Source: Hermodice carunculata
Lineage: Eukaryota; Annelida; Polychaeta; Eunicida; Amphinomidae
Assembly: GCA_964020975.1 (NCBI GenBank)
Contig: OZ026624.1
Span: forward strand, 68,769,791 to 68,833,790
Reading direction: 5' to 3'
DNA: 64,000 nucleotides
Below are positions 36,901-50,640 of this stretch, piece by piece. Under the pieces are notes generated by a model that worked only from the letters and a program-made list of their open reading frames with translations, did not search any database and was not told the DNA's origin. Position numbers and translations under genes: made by a program. Numbering within the stretch: the stretch's first letter is position 1; each line of letters opens with the position of its first letter.

Positions 36901-38237
36901 CACCAAAACTTGCCCCCAAAACATATCCACCCCCATCCCCACCCCCATCCGCGTTAATTTTGCAGACCCAATAACTCTTATAGTAGAAATTTAGCTGCTG
37001 TCATGAAACCTGTACTGCAGAAGCATATTTTTAGAAAGTTGTGTGAGTTTGACATTCAGCGACCTTGATGACGATCACCAGGGGTCATGAGATCTGTTCC
37101 CTTATGGACAGAATAACTTGTAAGAAATGGAGCTACCAACAGGAAACTTATACTGTTGGATCATTTCATTAGAATCTTGATAGGGTTTGACATTCAGTGA
37201 TTTTGATTTATTATTGAGGTCACTAGGGGTCATAATCAGTCGCGATATTGTAAAACTGGTGTATGGAACGCTTTGTTTTAAGTCACACAGAGCTTGCTTG
37301 GGCTAACATTCATCAGATATGTGAAGGGATGACCAACCTTAACTGTGTATCTTTTGACGGTGAATGTTAAGTACCGTTCAAGCCTATTTTCCTCCTTACT
37401 CCACGAGTCTTATATATTGGTATTTTTCTTGGCAAGTGTGGATCTTAGACCCACAGCTACTACTAAACATAAAGAGAAATGTACATACAATGCTGTGGAT
37501 GTTGATCTTTAGTGGCCTCGGAAGGCCAAACTGACACAGTGGCTTCCATATTTGTAATAGTAGATCCTCGCCCCACGGTTATTCTTGAACATTACTGGGA
37601 ATGTTTCTATGTTTTTTTTTTCTTTTGTGTGTGTGTGTGTGTGTGCTAACACTGACATGTTGGCCTATATCTTAGTAATAATTAAACATTCAGTCAACTA
37701 TTGATAAGTACTAGTACAGTTCATGTAAAGATTAGGTAAGTTTGTACTTGCGAAAGCAGAGTCAGCAGAGCACAGAATTATCATGATCTTCCTGTTTTAT
37801 ATTTTACCTCCAATATGTATTTTTGAAGTTGTAGATGACCATCTAATCTCTAATTTTGTAACATGTTTAGAGATTTTTTGACATTATAAGATCTATCAGC
37901 TTGTGTAGTGTCGGCACTAGTGTTGCCACATGTATAGTATACTTGGGTTGCCAACCAGCTTGCCCAGTATCGGAACATGTATTCCTTGACCTTGGGGTCA
38001 TGTGGTGATCAAAGTCACTTCTGGTACAGATAGCTAAATAGATTTTACATACCCAACACTGTAGTTTTGTGCTTTGTGGTACATGGTTCTGTATCCCAAG
38101 CTTGCGTATTTTCTGTTTTTTTCTCTCTCTCTCTCTTTTTTAAGGGGGGGGGGGGGAAACCAGGTAAAATATCAGAATTCTCAAGGGTTTCCCCCGACAT
38201 TTATCGGAAGTATATACCAAAGTCTCTCAAAATCAGT
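36901..38237. other. No gene seen
   Basis: Two GGTCAC/TAGGGGTCAT words near 37085 and 37215 suggest a short old duplication. A T-run and GT-run occur at 37612-37645, and a TC-run and G-run at 38118-38157. Confidence 0.45.
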
Positions 38238-38260
38238 ATGTATATATATATATATATATA
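38238..38260. repeat. (TA)n microsatellite
   Basis: Short TA run. Confidence 0.85.
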
Positions 38261-38769
38261 TTTACATTTGTTATTTTTGTTAGCATTGAAAGAATAGGAA
38301 CGGTAGTGTAGTTCATGAGGCAATGGTTACACTAGAGCATCTCGTGCAACCAACTCGCTGCGCAATAATATCCTCATGCTTGGCCTGGGACTATTTTCAC
38401 TTCCCAATTGTTAGCGCCTCCGAAGCGTTTGATTCATAGGCCTAAGTATAATGGGAAGACGGTATCAGATGATCAAGAATTGCATATCTACTCGTCAAAA
38501 CTTGCCTAAATGTTTTCCTTTACCGGTTTTGCAAGCTTTATTGAAATAAAGTTGTTGTGTTATTCGGAACTATTTTTTTCCTAGTTTTGTGTTCCAGGAG
38601 TTGCCTTGACAACTGATGGCTGATGTAGTAGCCCCGCCTACTTGGCTTCTCCCACTAGTAAACAAAAAGGCGATTTTTTGTAAATTAACAAGCTAAAAAC
38701 GATTTTAAATCAACTATCAATGATAATACTTACTCTTATGTCAATAGAAATTAATGTTAAATGTAAATA
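38261..38769. other. No gene seen
   Basis: Ordinary DNA. A weak tRNA-head-like word (TTAGCGCCTCCGAAGCG then TTTGATTC) at 38410-38440 could be a SINE scrap but is too short to call. Confidence 0.4.
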
Positions 38770-38929
38770 TAAGAATTAAACTTCCTCTCTAGCATAATTA
38801 CGGGCGCATTGTTGTAGTTTGTGTGACAGGCATTTCTTTGATGACGCGCTACCGCGCGTCATCAGAAATGCCTGTCACACAAACTGCAACCATGCGCCCG
38901 TAATTACACTAGAGAGAAAGTTTAATTCT

Positions 38930-38932
<3 letters not shown>
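38770..38932. repeat. Long hairpin (near-perfect inverted repeat), MITE-like
   Basis: Arms of about 80 bp (38770-38849 and 38854-38932) pair with a 4-base loop TACC. Only about five mismatches and one 2-base gap are seen. The outer sequence is TAAGAATTAAACTT and the inner is GATGACGCGC. CpG-rich inside, AT-rich outside. It is probably a fold-back/MITE copy. It would form a strong RNA hairpin if transcribed. Confidence 0.88.

Positions 38933-39021
<89 letters not shown>
38933..39021. repeat. (TA)n microsatellite
   Basis: Long TA run directly abutting the hairpin. Confidence 0.95.
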
Positions 39022-39025
<4 letters not shown>

Positions 39026-41702
39026 AAAAATGTAGACAACAAATGCATGTTCAGCCCAAATCTTGCATTTATCTGCCGGACTAATTGTTACCTCACAATT
39101 TATAGATATGGGTAGTGTTTTAATGAGATATTTGAACGAGAGTAGTCAAACGAGGCATGATTACAAGGCAGCGACCGTACCCTCTCTCTTCGTGAAAGAC
39201 CCATCCTGCAGCTTCAGTATCATTCCATGGTTTACCTGCATCAAACAGAATAATTAATAGTGCACATCCTTGTCTATGGTGATAAAATGCTGGGCTCTGT
39301 TTCTTTTTATAATATGATTGGCTAAAAGTCACTAAAGTATGCCATAATACCTGAGTTCAGAAGCACAATATCCCTGTTTCAATATGCTATGATTTCGTCA
39401 GAGCACGTTATATGACACCTTTTGCGGGGAGCTTGTCTTGCAACTTGGATGGATTCTATTCTAAATGTAGCCCGTCAGGCTTTTGTGTGGCGTGCCATTA
39501 GCACTGCTCTTGAAGGAAAACGACTGGAAAAGCCCTTCGATTGCTGACTGGGTTCTTACCATCTGCACAGTAGGCCTATCACTGAAACAAAAAAGTTGAA
39601 ACATCACATCAGAGACAAAAGGCTGTAGACTCTTGTCTAGTAATAAAGTGCATCTCGGGTTATTTGGGCGAATTGATATATTTTAATGTATATACCAACG
39701 TATGCCCCCCCCCCCCCTTTGTAGAAGCCATATAGATCGTAAGTTGGTCTGGAGGAAGAGTTAAGGGTATGTACGATTGCGCGTGGACCTATAGTGATTA
39801 CTTATCTGGTTTGGTATTACGTAAAATATGATCACTGGTCATTGTTGGTCCTGTATCCAAGTCTTCTCACAATATATTGCTGCACTGGGGACTGATGGAG
39901 ACATGGTGTCAGCGAATCATCAGACTGGAAAGTTCTATAAAGTGGTCTTTTTGCAAATGGCACAATAAATATTGGGGGAAATTTACCACTGGTATATCTT
40001 AATTTACCGATGCACTTTGCGGCTTTATGCCTGATGCTACATTATCAAATACAATATCACTCTGGCTCCTGGTCGTTTTCCACACACTCAGCCAAATTAA
40101 ACAGGAGATTCATAATTCTCTATTCCAGTCGCTACCATCGGTGTCACCGTATGTAATATAGAACCTCGCAGTCTGCCATACATTAACTTTAAGCTGATAT
40201 TTCACACCGCCATCTAGAATAAACATCCTTATTGTATTTGGCATGGAGGTTAGTAATTTATTTTTAAAGCGCTTTTCAAATGCTTCTTTGCGCGCGGTGT
40301 ATGGAACATGAATCAAATGAAAGGTAAGTATTGTTATGACAAAATCAATAAATATAAATAAATGGAATCCTAGCTTCGGAGTACTGATTCATGAAAAAAA
40401 CACCTCGATTATCATAAAACTAATAAATTAGCACTGGCGCATCCTTGATCTTATTCCCCATTATAAATGTATTATCCAGGACACATTAATATCAGCGCCG
40501 AATATATTACGTTTGACAGGATAAGAAACGACAAAGGGAAAATCATATCCCTCAGAACAATGCGCACAACTCACTCTATTAATTTGCACAATGCAACAGA
40601 CGAGCGTATAAAAGCAGCACAGCACGTCATTTCTAAGAGGCTTTAAGGCAATACAAACATTACTAAAAGGAAACCTATTCATCGTCATATGTGAATGATA
40701 TATTTGTCATATACACATGAATCAATACATTCTTGAAAATGTATCAATGCTGTTAAATAATCTCGTTGCACTTAAATGATATTTATGTCAAGAAAAGGAA
40801 AAACGTATTGAATAAATTTTGGACAAATATAAAAAAAACAAGTAACAAGAAGTATTTGTTATACCCGTTGAAAGTAATCCCCCCCCCCTCAAAAAAAAGT
40901 AAATGGCAATTTAAGTTTTAGAACTGCTTTATTGTCAATCAGCTGAGATCTAATGATTGGTCTGTTTCCTTTGCCATCGCTTACAATATACCCTTTTTTA
41001 ATTCATGGTCAAAAAAACTTTGGCCAGATGCTCTTCAACTTAACGGTGATTTTTCTTGGTTGGGTCCCTGCTATACTGGATCAAATGGTGACCCTTCCGT
41101 GGTTATTTTCTTTTTCCGATTTTGTCTTTTATAGTATGCCAGATCTTGAAAAATGCGTACGTCAACTTAGCCAGTTGCTTTGCGTACGTACACTTCCTAC
41201 CCTAGACTTTAATTTGTTGAACAGGTGGTATTATTTTCTTACCTTTTTATGTCTTGTTCTCTGTTATTGCTATTTCCAACTTCTTCAAATCTGTCACTCC
41301 GGTTGTGCTGAGGAGTGGAAATATACTTTGTGGAAGGATCAAAGAAAGTTATTCACCAGTGACTGTACTCACAAGCAATTTTAATCCGATCCCGACTTTG
41401 ACCCTTAATTTAAATTGGTGGACCTTTAACCCTGAAATACCTACCCTTGGCCTAATATACGAATCGAAATGTCCAGGGATAGCCAATTTGTCTTTTAGGC
41501 TACAATACTAAACTCTATTTTCAACATTTTAATCCTATTAAACTTATCTTAGATTAATTCAGTACTTTATCTTTTAAGTTGAATCAAAATCTGGATTAAT
41601 TAAGCTTAAGCCATAATCCTGTAATGTAATTATATTGGTTTGCACTAAAATTGCTCATGCGACCCAGCATTAGGATCAAAACAAGTTGATTTTCATTTAT
41701 TT
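39022..41702. other. No gene seen
   Basis: Nearly 2.7 kb without a supportable feature. C-runs at 39706-39717 and 40880-40889. The 143-codon plus-strand frame at 40953-41384 shows no motif, codon pattern or splice context I trust. Confidence 0.45.
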
Positions 41703-41714
41703 TATATGTATATA

Positions 41715-41805
<91 letters not shown>

Positions 41806-41845
41806 ATGTATGTATGTATGTATGTATGTATGTATACATATATGT
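41703..41845. repeat. (TA)n(TG)n(TATG)n compound microsatellite
   Basis: Three adjacent repeat phases, TA then TG then TATG. Confidence 0.96.
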
Positions 41846-43319
41846 CAAATAATGACCGAAACGTCCCCGGATATGTCTAAACTCATTCAAGACACCACAA
41901 GAATGAGACATGAATGTAACCATGTATATGTTTGCTTTTTTAAACTTGATTATCGTGATTGTTGACAGTTCTTCTCAATTCGTTAAATACGAGGTATTCC
42001 ATTCAAATACCAATTACATTTTTATTTGTTTTACGGCATTACTTGTTGAAATGTTTTGTGTCTTTTGAACTACAAAATTACATTCTTGTAAATGTAAAAT
42101 TTAAAACAATGACCATCATTCAAAGAGAAATCAAGGAAACGGAACTAACATACTCCCAACATACTTGTCTAAAAACCAAATGAAGGCCAAAATCATTTAC
42201 ATGACCTCCGACAGGCAAAACAACACAGACAAAATGTATAAAACCCGGATTACACATCTTTCTGACAAGCAACATTAATAAAAAAATGGAGGTGATTATT
42301 GGTTAAACACAATGGAGTGCATAGAAAGTTTTAGAGTCCTGATATCAGATTTAAACTTAATTTTGCCTCATGTTCACGAAATTTAAAGATTCATGAACAA
42401 TTCAGATTCTGCATTACCAGGAACATCTAATGGATCATGAAGCAGTGAAGTTAATTAAATAAATAACCATATTTGATGCTTGGCGAGTTTAATGTATTGA
42501 TGCCTCAAGGCTGAAAACATAGGATTTGAAGCACAGTTTGATATATATCATCGATAGAAAACAAACTTGCAAAAAGGTGGAGCTGTGGCGAAGCATTTTT
42601 TTGGGAGAAATGCAATGTTTTGTGACAAAACAGTGTTGTGCAGTCTCAGTCCAGTTTTCATATATATATATATATATATATGAGACATACAAGATTATAA
42701 ATGTTATTGAGGTAAAATGGGTGCATGGGATATGGTAATAAAGCAGCTTCAAAATATTTTCAAGCGGGGTCTGGGTATCACAGCATGGCGACGTATGTTT
42801 TTTGTCAGCGAATATCAAAGAAGCTTAGTTTATAATGATGTGGTATTTGCACATGCCAGTCGAAAGTGGCGAGATGAGACTTACCAAGACGTTAACCATC
42901 GCTTCTTTAGACAGATCACGAGTGAACTAGAAGTTGTGTTAAAAACTAGCTCATGTCCACTGGGTTGGTGATTGGTGTGACTAGTCACTTAGTTAAAAAC
43001 ATAGGAAAAGGTTTCAAAGCAAGGTCAAGTTATAAAATCAGTTATGAACTACCTTGCAACAGCCAATATTCTTCTATGAAGATGGAGAGAGCTCATGATA
43101 AATGCGTTAGTGGGGCTGTTGTTTTGAATTGAATTGCAGAAGAAAGGACCATAGATTTGCAGCAGCATCAGCTTCCAGCAAAGATTGTCATTGTGTTACG
43201 CAGGTACAATTGCTGACAACCCTAGGTCTGTGCACGTAAGCTGTGTAGGTGCCAGCTGTCCACAAGATCTGGAAAGTGATCAGGAAGAATGATGATGTTC
43301 GAAAAATGAAACAAGTCAC
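41846..43319. other. No gene seen; short TA run
   Basis: TA run at 42660-42682. The plus-strand frame at 42717-42971 (GITAWRRMFFVSEYQ...) is not recognised and could be upstream debris of the transposase remnant that follows. Confidence 0.4.
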
Positions 43320-43945
43320 TTTGTCTGCTTCCTGTGGGTAAGAGCCAGCAGTTGTATGTGCAACAGACCATCATGTGATAATTCTGCGTATTTATTTTTC
43401 AACAAGATTCAGGGTTGCAAGGAATTAAGGGTATGGAAATCCATTCTCAGAGATTATCCCTGCACATTTTAAAACTGCTGCACTTGGTCTCTGCATTGTA
43501 GGTGCATTGCCAGCTATAACGGATGTGACGCTACCAGCAGGTTCTATCGGGAAATAAAGAAAACTGTCTTGTATGCACTGCAGTGTGATCAAACCATTAG
43601 TCAAGACTTTACAATTTAAGTGATAACATCCCCATTAGGCCAACAATTTCTGAAGATGCTGTTTCTGAGGCTGAGGCTCAGCGGCCGGTTTTGAAAATTT
43701 GTGGGGGACACAGCTTGTGAGATTAAAGTAACTTAGTGCTCATTTGTATTTTACTGTAGATACAAAAAACCTCAGCTCGCTGCCACCCACAAAAATGCAT
43801 TTAGATAGCTTATGCTACACGCTTTGTACAGCTCTACACATGGAAAGAGTCCTGGATACTGATAGCCAACTCTCGTCCCCTGTAGAAGACAGGTGGCTCC
43901 GGGAAGAGGGTAAACTGCTACTTAGTAACTTTTTTTAAAACCAAT
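43320..43945 (+). pseudogene. Decayed XPG-nuclease transposase, C-terminal part
   Basis: Plus-strand scraps in several frames. CRCIASYNGCDATSRFY, then IKKTVLYALQCDQTISQDF (43500-43620) parallels the HAFxGCD(S/T)xSxFxGKGK motif with its helix-hairpin-helix. LSSLPPTKMHLDSLCYTLC, ALHMERVLDTDSQLSSPVED and RWLREEGKLL (43774-43920) parallel the LPPTxxxLxxHxxRAxYQ...W...P..PSP..xGW tail of the same class of transposon proteins. The form differs from the 2.8-7.9 kb element, so it belongs to another subfamily. The Cys-rich end is not seen. It is heavily broken and old. Confidence 0.6.
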
Positions 43946-46900
43946 TATACACGTCCAATCTAAGCAAACATCTTGCCATTGCCCGATAAGACGTTGTGTC
44001 AAATCATGTCCTTGTTGAACATTGGACTGTGTACATTGACTGGTATGTGTGCGTGTGTGTGGGGGTGGGGTGCGCAAGCCTGAAAAAATGTGATACAGTA
44101 AGGGGGAGGCAGATAAAAGACGACAAAAATTCTGATTCTGTCTTTGATTCAGATGATATAGTGCAGATTTGCATCTGAATGCTGTAAGTCCATATGAGGT
44201 ATTATTGTTTAGTTCAACTTGGCTCCAGTATGCGGAAAAATCAGTAAGCTAGATAGGCAATGTGCCTGCCATTGGTATTTAGCCACATTGTTGGCGGTGT
44301 TGCCGCCTATTAGTTGGCAATATCAATGTCTATACCCTGAAAGTGTTAATCACTGCTAAAGTTGTTTTTGCATTACCCTTAAACATATAATGGTTAAAAG
44401 ATTCAACTCCCTCATGAAAATACCTTTCATTCAAAAACTAGCAAGTCTTGTCCAAGGCAAAAAGTAGTCTTAGTCAACATCTTTCTTTGGGACACTTTTG
44501 CACGCAATGCGGGCAAGGTGTCCCAACGGCACCTGTTGACTCAATCTTAAATCAGCGCTTTAAGAATTTAATGACATCATGGCATGCCGGGAATGCCAAA
44601 AACATGCATTTTTGTTCATTTATTATTATAATTTTTGACGTGCAGCACCCGTACTGAGTTGGTACCTGAAGTATACTGTATGCTCAAAATAGGGGTCTGC
44701 AATGTGTTTCTTTATTATGTTGCCACAATTAGTAGTTTTGCTATGAGGGACAGATACGGATTGCTGCATAGTTATTTAGAATTTATCTGGTATGGTGATT
44801 CTTACCCTTCAGTTCAGAGGCCAAAATTTTACATATTTTGCTACTTTTCGTACATTTTCGTTCCTTGAGCTACAAGAACATATTTTATTTCTTTACCCTG
44901 AATGGCGAAAAGTCTACTTATTGTTTTATGAGCTACCAAAGTTATGTGATCTCTATCTAGTAGCCCATTATGATTTTTTTATGATCCATCCTGTCTGGGT
45001 CAAGTTATTTATGCAAGTTATGTCACTTTCACATCGATTATTGTAGGGTTACCGAATGTCATCGTGTCAGACAAGCGCACCTTTATGATGCAATTTTTTC
45101 AAGAAATGTTTTAACTTTGTCCTCTGAAATGGTTGGTTAGGAGTAAGTTTTGCCCTACATATCCGTGTAGCCCCTTGGAACCAGATTCCAGTGGGATTCA
45201 CTTTGATCCAGTAATTTAGATTTTGAAAAAAGAGTATACATATTTTATTCTTAGCATAATTACTCAGACCTTCCAAAGCGACAGGTTGGCAAGCATGTGC
45301 AATAAATTGAGGTTTGATCAACCTAGGGAGAATTTTAACTGCAATAGCACAGATCCAGTTGTGTTTAACACAAACTTGTGCTGAAATAACTTTCCCAGCG
45401 CATGTATCAACAATTCGACGGAAGGTACAGTACATATTGGGATGCAATATGAAGTAAGAGAACCTGACGTAGAGACGATTTTTTATTTCTTATTAAAGCA
45501 AATTCATTCATTTTCACATATATATCTACCCTTGTTCATGTACAGCACACTCCGACTCTGCAATATTTACCTTCAAATAAGGTATGCTAAACCATCAATT
45601 ATTATAACTTCTCTATTAGCTTTGATAATGATTTTTTTCATATAAGAATAAAATATAAGAAAGAGAACATCCTTGGTCAAAACATATATGCCAGAATTCA
45701 TCACTTATACAGATGTGCAATTTGTGCAAATTAAATTTCATTACAATGGAATGAATAGTATTAACCCCCAATCTATCTTGCTCAATACAAGGGCAGGTTA
45801 TGGGACAAAAGGAATTAATATCCTGATTGATACCATAGCAGGGCAGCAAACTCCTATTTACAGCATATAATGAGCTGTATTACACATACATGTACAAATC
45901 CATAGATAAAACTTCAATTCATAAAATGCAACTCATTTTCAATTAAGGTTTATATTTATGCTTTTTTTTTCAACTAAATTGAATATAACTGCATATATGG
46001 AACTTCTTACTCCGGCATGTTTTCACTCTGTGTCATTTAATCACTAGGGATCTCCTTTCTCAGTTATGCAGATGGATCCCGTATAGATAATGTTTGTACT
46101 CGATTTATACATTTTGCATTATTCGGTCGCATCAACATCATTTGCTAAGAAACAAGAGTTTACTCTGTGCACAGAATTAGGACCATGACGGTGCTTAATT
46201 TAATCTAGGAAGACATGCATGGCTATATAATACCTTAGGGATGTTAAAAGACATACAACATATTGAAACCCCAAATTAGGCGCTACTTCATAACACTAAT
46301 AAATGACTTTGACCGTGACCTTGATCTCGCTACTCAGCTGAAATTTTGACACCTGAGAACAAAACCTTCACATTTACCCGTAGCGACCGTTCTCAATTCC
46401 ATTAAAAAAAAAAAAAAAAAAAAAAAAAAACTGTTATGCTTCACAAAGTTTGCTCAATATACCAAGATCAGGCACGGGGGTCCATGGAAACAGATTCAGA
46501 TTCAGATTCATATTTTTTGTTTGACAATAATTCAATACATTTCAATTGTGAGGTAATAATGACACAGATTTATATATATAAACAAGCGCAAAACAAAAAT
46601 GGGAGAAGAAAGACATTATTATCGCAAAGAACAGATTGCCATGATGACCCAGCTAAGGATGAAAACATTCACTGCAGCATGGGCCACCTAAATAAATTTA
46701 CTTGATAAGTTAACACCTTCCTTAAGAACAGAGCACCACATGTGTGTTAGGACAATTGACCTCACTGAGACATCCAAACAATCTTTCATAAGGTGCTGAT
46801 TCAAATTAGAATTTGTTGTTATAATGCTGTAAAGTACCTAGCTATTGACAAAATCATTTCAAGGTATCAGAAAAGTAGAATTTTATTTCTTCCAAACTTC

Positions 46901-47130
46901 ATTTCAAGCTTTCAGGCTTAACTAAAACAAGTATATAGTGATTAATATGTTTCAGTACTGCCATTATTTGTCCATATTGATGACCCTGACGTCATTCTTT
47001 ACAAAGAAAAAACAAGTCAATGAATAACGTATGGAAATTGTATAATGCATGCACAATTGCAAGCTATTCCATTCAATGGCAACAAAGGTATTGAATGATA
47101 CATGGAATTATTTTTATAAATTCCTTCCTT
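43946..47130. other. No secure gene
   Basis: GT/G-run near 44046-44070 and an A-run at 46404-46430. A 22-residue stretch at 45047-45112 vaguely recalls a retroelement integrase; see rejected items. The remaining frames are unrecognised. Confidence 0.4.
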
Positions 47131-47166
47131 TTTAACCGTCATTGGCTATAGCCAATGACGGTTAAA
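47131..47166. repeat. Perfect 36-bp palindrome
   Basis: TTTAACCGTCATTGGCTA followed exactly by its reverse complement, with no spacer. Could be a tiny fold-back, a cruciform site or the fused ends of a lost element. Confidence 0.97.
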
Positions 47167-49418
47167 TGTGTTTTTTTGGGTATGTTCTTCGACTCATAGT
47201 TACGATGGGGCAGCGTGTTTCATAAAGCTCCGAATGCAAACATTTTACTTACACGATGTATGCCTACTTTCATTTGTGGTCAAGTCAGCCGACTGACAGG
47301 TTGGGAGAATAGAAAAAGTAGCATGCTTACCATGCCTCTTTTTATATTTGATACAAGTGACAAACGTTGGGTTTTAAGTGCCTAAGCCTACATTTGGAGT
47401 AAACTAAAGTCTATAGTCAATGAAAAACATTTGACATGTTATGAGGACCAATTTAAAACCACCAGCTGTCCTTAACGGGTGACTGCCTTTCTGATGTGAA
47501 AAGAAATATTATTTCTTCACATTGGTATTGGAAGATAAATGTCAATTGTTTGGCCATTCTGGAATCTCTGCCTTTATCCTAATTAACCTTCCTCTCATTG
47601 CTGGTTAGAAATTGATGAATATTAGTTATGTCTTTCTGAACTATTTGATCCCTATTTCCCAGGCTTCGCAAAAAATACAAATAAAAATCCCTCTCCACTT
47701 CCGTAATTGCCAGGTAGGTTTTTTTTTTTCAAATATATAAAATTCAGCTATGGTTTATGCCGTGTAAGCTGCGACCGTGTCCCCCAACCTCTATGCTACT
47801 CTTATTGGTCTCCTACTGTATGACGATTTCGTATTGGACTCACATTTACTGGGTACATCAACGTGAAGAGATGATAAACAAGAGAGAAAAGATTTTTTTT
47901 TCTTTTTTTTTGGTAGCTTTGGAATCTTGACAAACTGATGATATCATTAACAGTACAAGAAAATTGTTACGATGGGCACTAATGACAGCAATATCGCACT
48001 GAGAGAATAGAAAAGGAAATGACAAATCAGAAAAAAATTAAAGAGTAAAATTTATATGCCCCAATCCCGGTCTTTATTGTCACAGGTAGTATTTACAACG
48101 TCATTATTTGATTTGCAAAGGATCGGGAGACCAAACGTTAGCTAAATGTTCAATGATGATTGTCATAGATTTATGATTTCCAAACTTTAGAAGAAATCGA
48201 AAAGCTATTTTCGATTTTTTCGGCTAAGATGAGTTAATTGAGGTGTGGTGCAATTCCAAGGGTAATCTTAAATGTCACAAACAATTACTCAAGCGAGCAG
48301 TCAGCACATTTATAATATTTTGTGATTGCAAAGAAATTAAATTATAGCGAATACAATATCTGTGTTAATTCCCATAAAGTGATGAAGAGCAGTAATCATC
48401 TCTTTGATGAACGATGCCATATATTCGCCAGTAAATCTGTGTTAGAGCCTTCTGTGAGAAAGTATGAAACACTGTCAGGCAGACCTGAGGCAGGTAATGA
48501 GATTTTTGCGAACAGACGTGAACAAAATCTATCTTATTTCGGATAATTATGGCTTTCTTCAGCTGGACTATTTTCTCGCATTTCAAGTAATCATGAATTT
48601 ATGACGGCCCAACCAGCAAAGCGTACGCATGTGTGCTTCAAAGATAAAGGACCACTCAGAAATTAGCGTTCTGGCAGAGTAGGTCAGATGGTCTTCCAGT
48701 CGGGATTGCTTTATCCCAATATATACCCACTTCAAAACAAGCAACATCCTTGATTGATTGGTCCAGTCTATTTTTGTTGGTCGTATGTTATTGATGGGAG
48801 AAATGCTCATTGTGGCATTACGATGGGATAACAATGATTTAAACAGCGAGTGAGGATTCTGATTGAAATGTAACAATGGATATTGGTTTGCAATATTAGT
48901 GGCACTTCAGGACTGAATACAGTAGATTTTGTAAGTGCCACGGCTTGAAAAAAATATGTAGATTGGGTGCACATTCACAAGAAAGCTTCGGTGCTCATGA
49001 CAGATATTAACTTGGCCTCAGTGTTTTATTTCAATTTAAATCATCTGCCAATCAGGCATTTTAAGGTTCAATTCCTAAGAAAAAGATTAAAGTCATCTTT
49101 ACAATGCAGTGATTGATTCAATTTATTTCATGTTAAGTTTGAAACAATTTGATAAAATTTTCGACGTGAGAAATCACCCATTTTAACTGTATCCGGTGTG
49201 CTGTATAATAGGAACAACAGACTCGCTGCCGCATGTTACATCATGCTTGCTTTCTGACAGCAACGGTGTATTGGAGGTGTTTTTATATGGGTGAAATCTA
49301 AAACTTAAACACTGTGGGGTTCTAATACCTGTAATATTAAAAAAAAAAAAAAAAAAAGTCCAAAAAAATAAAAAACATAATTTACATGGAGGTGGAGACG
49401 GGCAGACAGACAGAGACA

Positions 49419-49422
<4 letters not shown>
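47167..49422. other. No gene seen
   Basis: CAGCCGACTGACAGG at about 47287 repeats the tail word of the composite repeat at 31585, so a scrap of that family is present. The frames at 48322-48876 carry no motif. An A-run lies at 49339-49358. Confidence 0.45.

Positions 49423-49507
<85 letters not shown>
49423..49507. repeat. (AG)n microsatellite
   Basis: Pure AG run of about 85 bp. Confidence 0.96.
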
Positions 49508-49509
<2 letters not shown>

Positions 49510-50235
49510 TAATAAAGATCCACGGATGGCTTTGATGTTATACATGCATATGACGCTTCCTACATGCTTAATTTAATTTAATTGTCCGACATCTACCAAT
49601 TACTTTAAACGGATATGGACCCGCCATCCTTAGTTTGGTAGAATAGATCAGTAAACGCCATGCAAAGCTATGTCTTTCATCATTCAATTGGTGCCATATT
49701 GATCCTATATAGAATCCATCTTTGTACCCCAACTGATGTTAATTTGAAATCCAAAGAGAAAGCCAATACTCACAATAGTGACGGCGATGTGCATTACAAA
49801 CGCGCCAAGCTCTTGTGGACTAAAATCCGCAAGTAACCAAGGTTTGTGGTTTCTTTGTATTTTTTTTTCTTTGAACTTGAGATGCGCTTTTTATTATGTT
49901 TAATTTTGTTATGAATATAAGGTGACGAATGGAACAAATTGAACACTTGGGAATTAAGAACGGCAGGTTTTATCGCACATATGCAGATGTACAAATGACG
50001 GGCGTGCATGATACATTTTCCGCGATTCTGGACCGTTTTCATTCAGTAAATTATCATTATTACAGTAATGTGGCCATCATTTTTTTTTTTTTTTTGAAAG
50101 ACGAAACACCTTGTATTCGGTTTGTATTTTCTCCTTTTTATTCCATAATTTCTAAAATTGTTCAAACTTGCAAATCTTTACATTAACTACATAATAATGC
50201 TTTGTGATACTCTCTAAAGCAACAATCTCCTGGGG
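49508..50235. other. No gene seen
   Basis: Ordinary AT-rich DNA, with a T-run at 50080-50095. Confidence 0.45.
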
Positions 50236-50349
<114 letters not shown>

Positions 50350-50640
50350 CAAAATATTCGTCCGGGTAAACTAAAGTTAATGGTTCGTTCCATTGTCGAA
50401 GGTTAAAGGTCCTCTTGATTGAATATGTACCACAAATTAGAAAGTTGACGTTTAGGGTGGTTAGAAATGAAATACGAAAACCAAAATGTTAAATTTCAAA
50501 TCTGAATAGTGGTTTTTGAGCTCCAAAAGTATGTCACATTTGGGACACAGAAGCGCGCGAATTTTCTCCTATCATGGCCCGATGTGGGACAGTGTTACTG
50601 ACGTCACAAACGCAACCCGCTGGCCAGGGTGTATGCGTTG

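Noticed and set aside
38410-38445. tRNA-head-like words near the hairpin
   Set aside because: Too short; no matching second Pol III box at the right distance.
40953-41384. 143-codon plus-strand frame
   Set aside because: No motif, no splice sites, no codon bias distinguishing it from chance.
45047-45112. A 22-residue stretch recalling a retroelement integrase core (possible LTR-type fossil)
   Set aside because: The match is one short motif with no supporting domain, LTR or neighbour; not enough to name an element.
45067-45447. 126-codon minus-strand frame
   Set aside because: No recognisable domain; composition like surrounding DNA.
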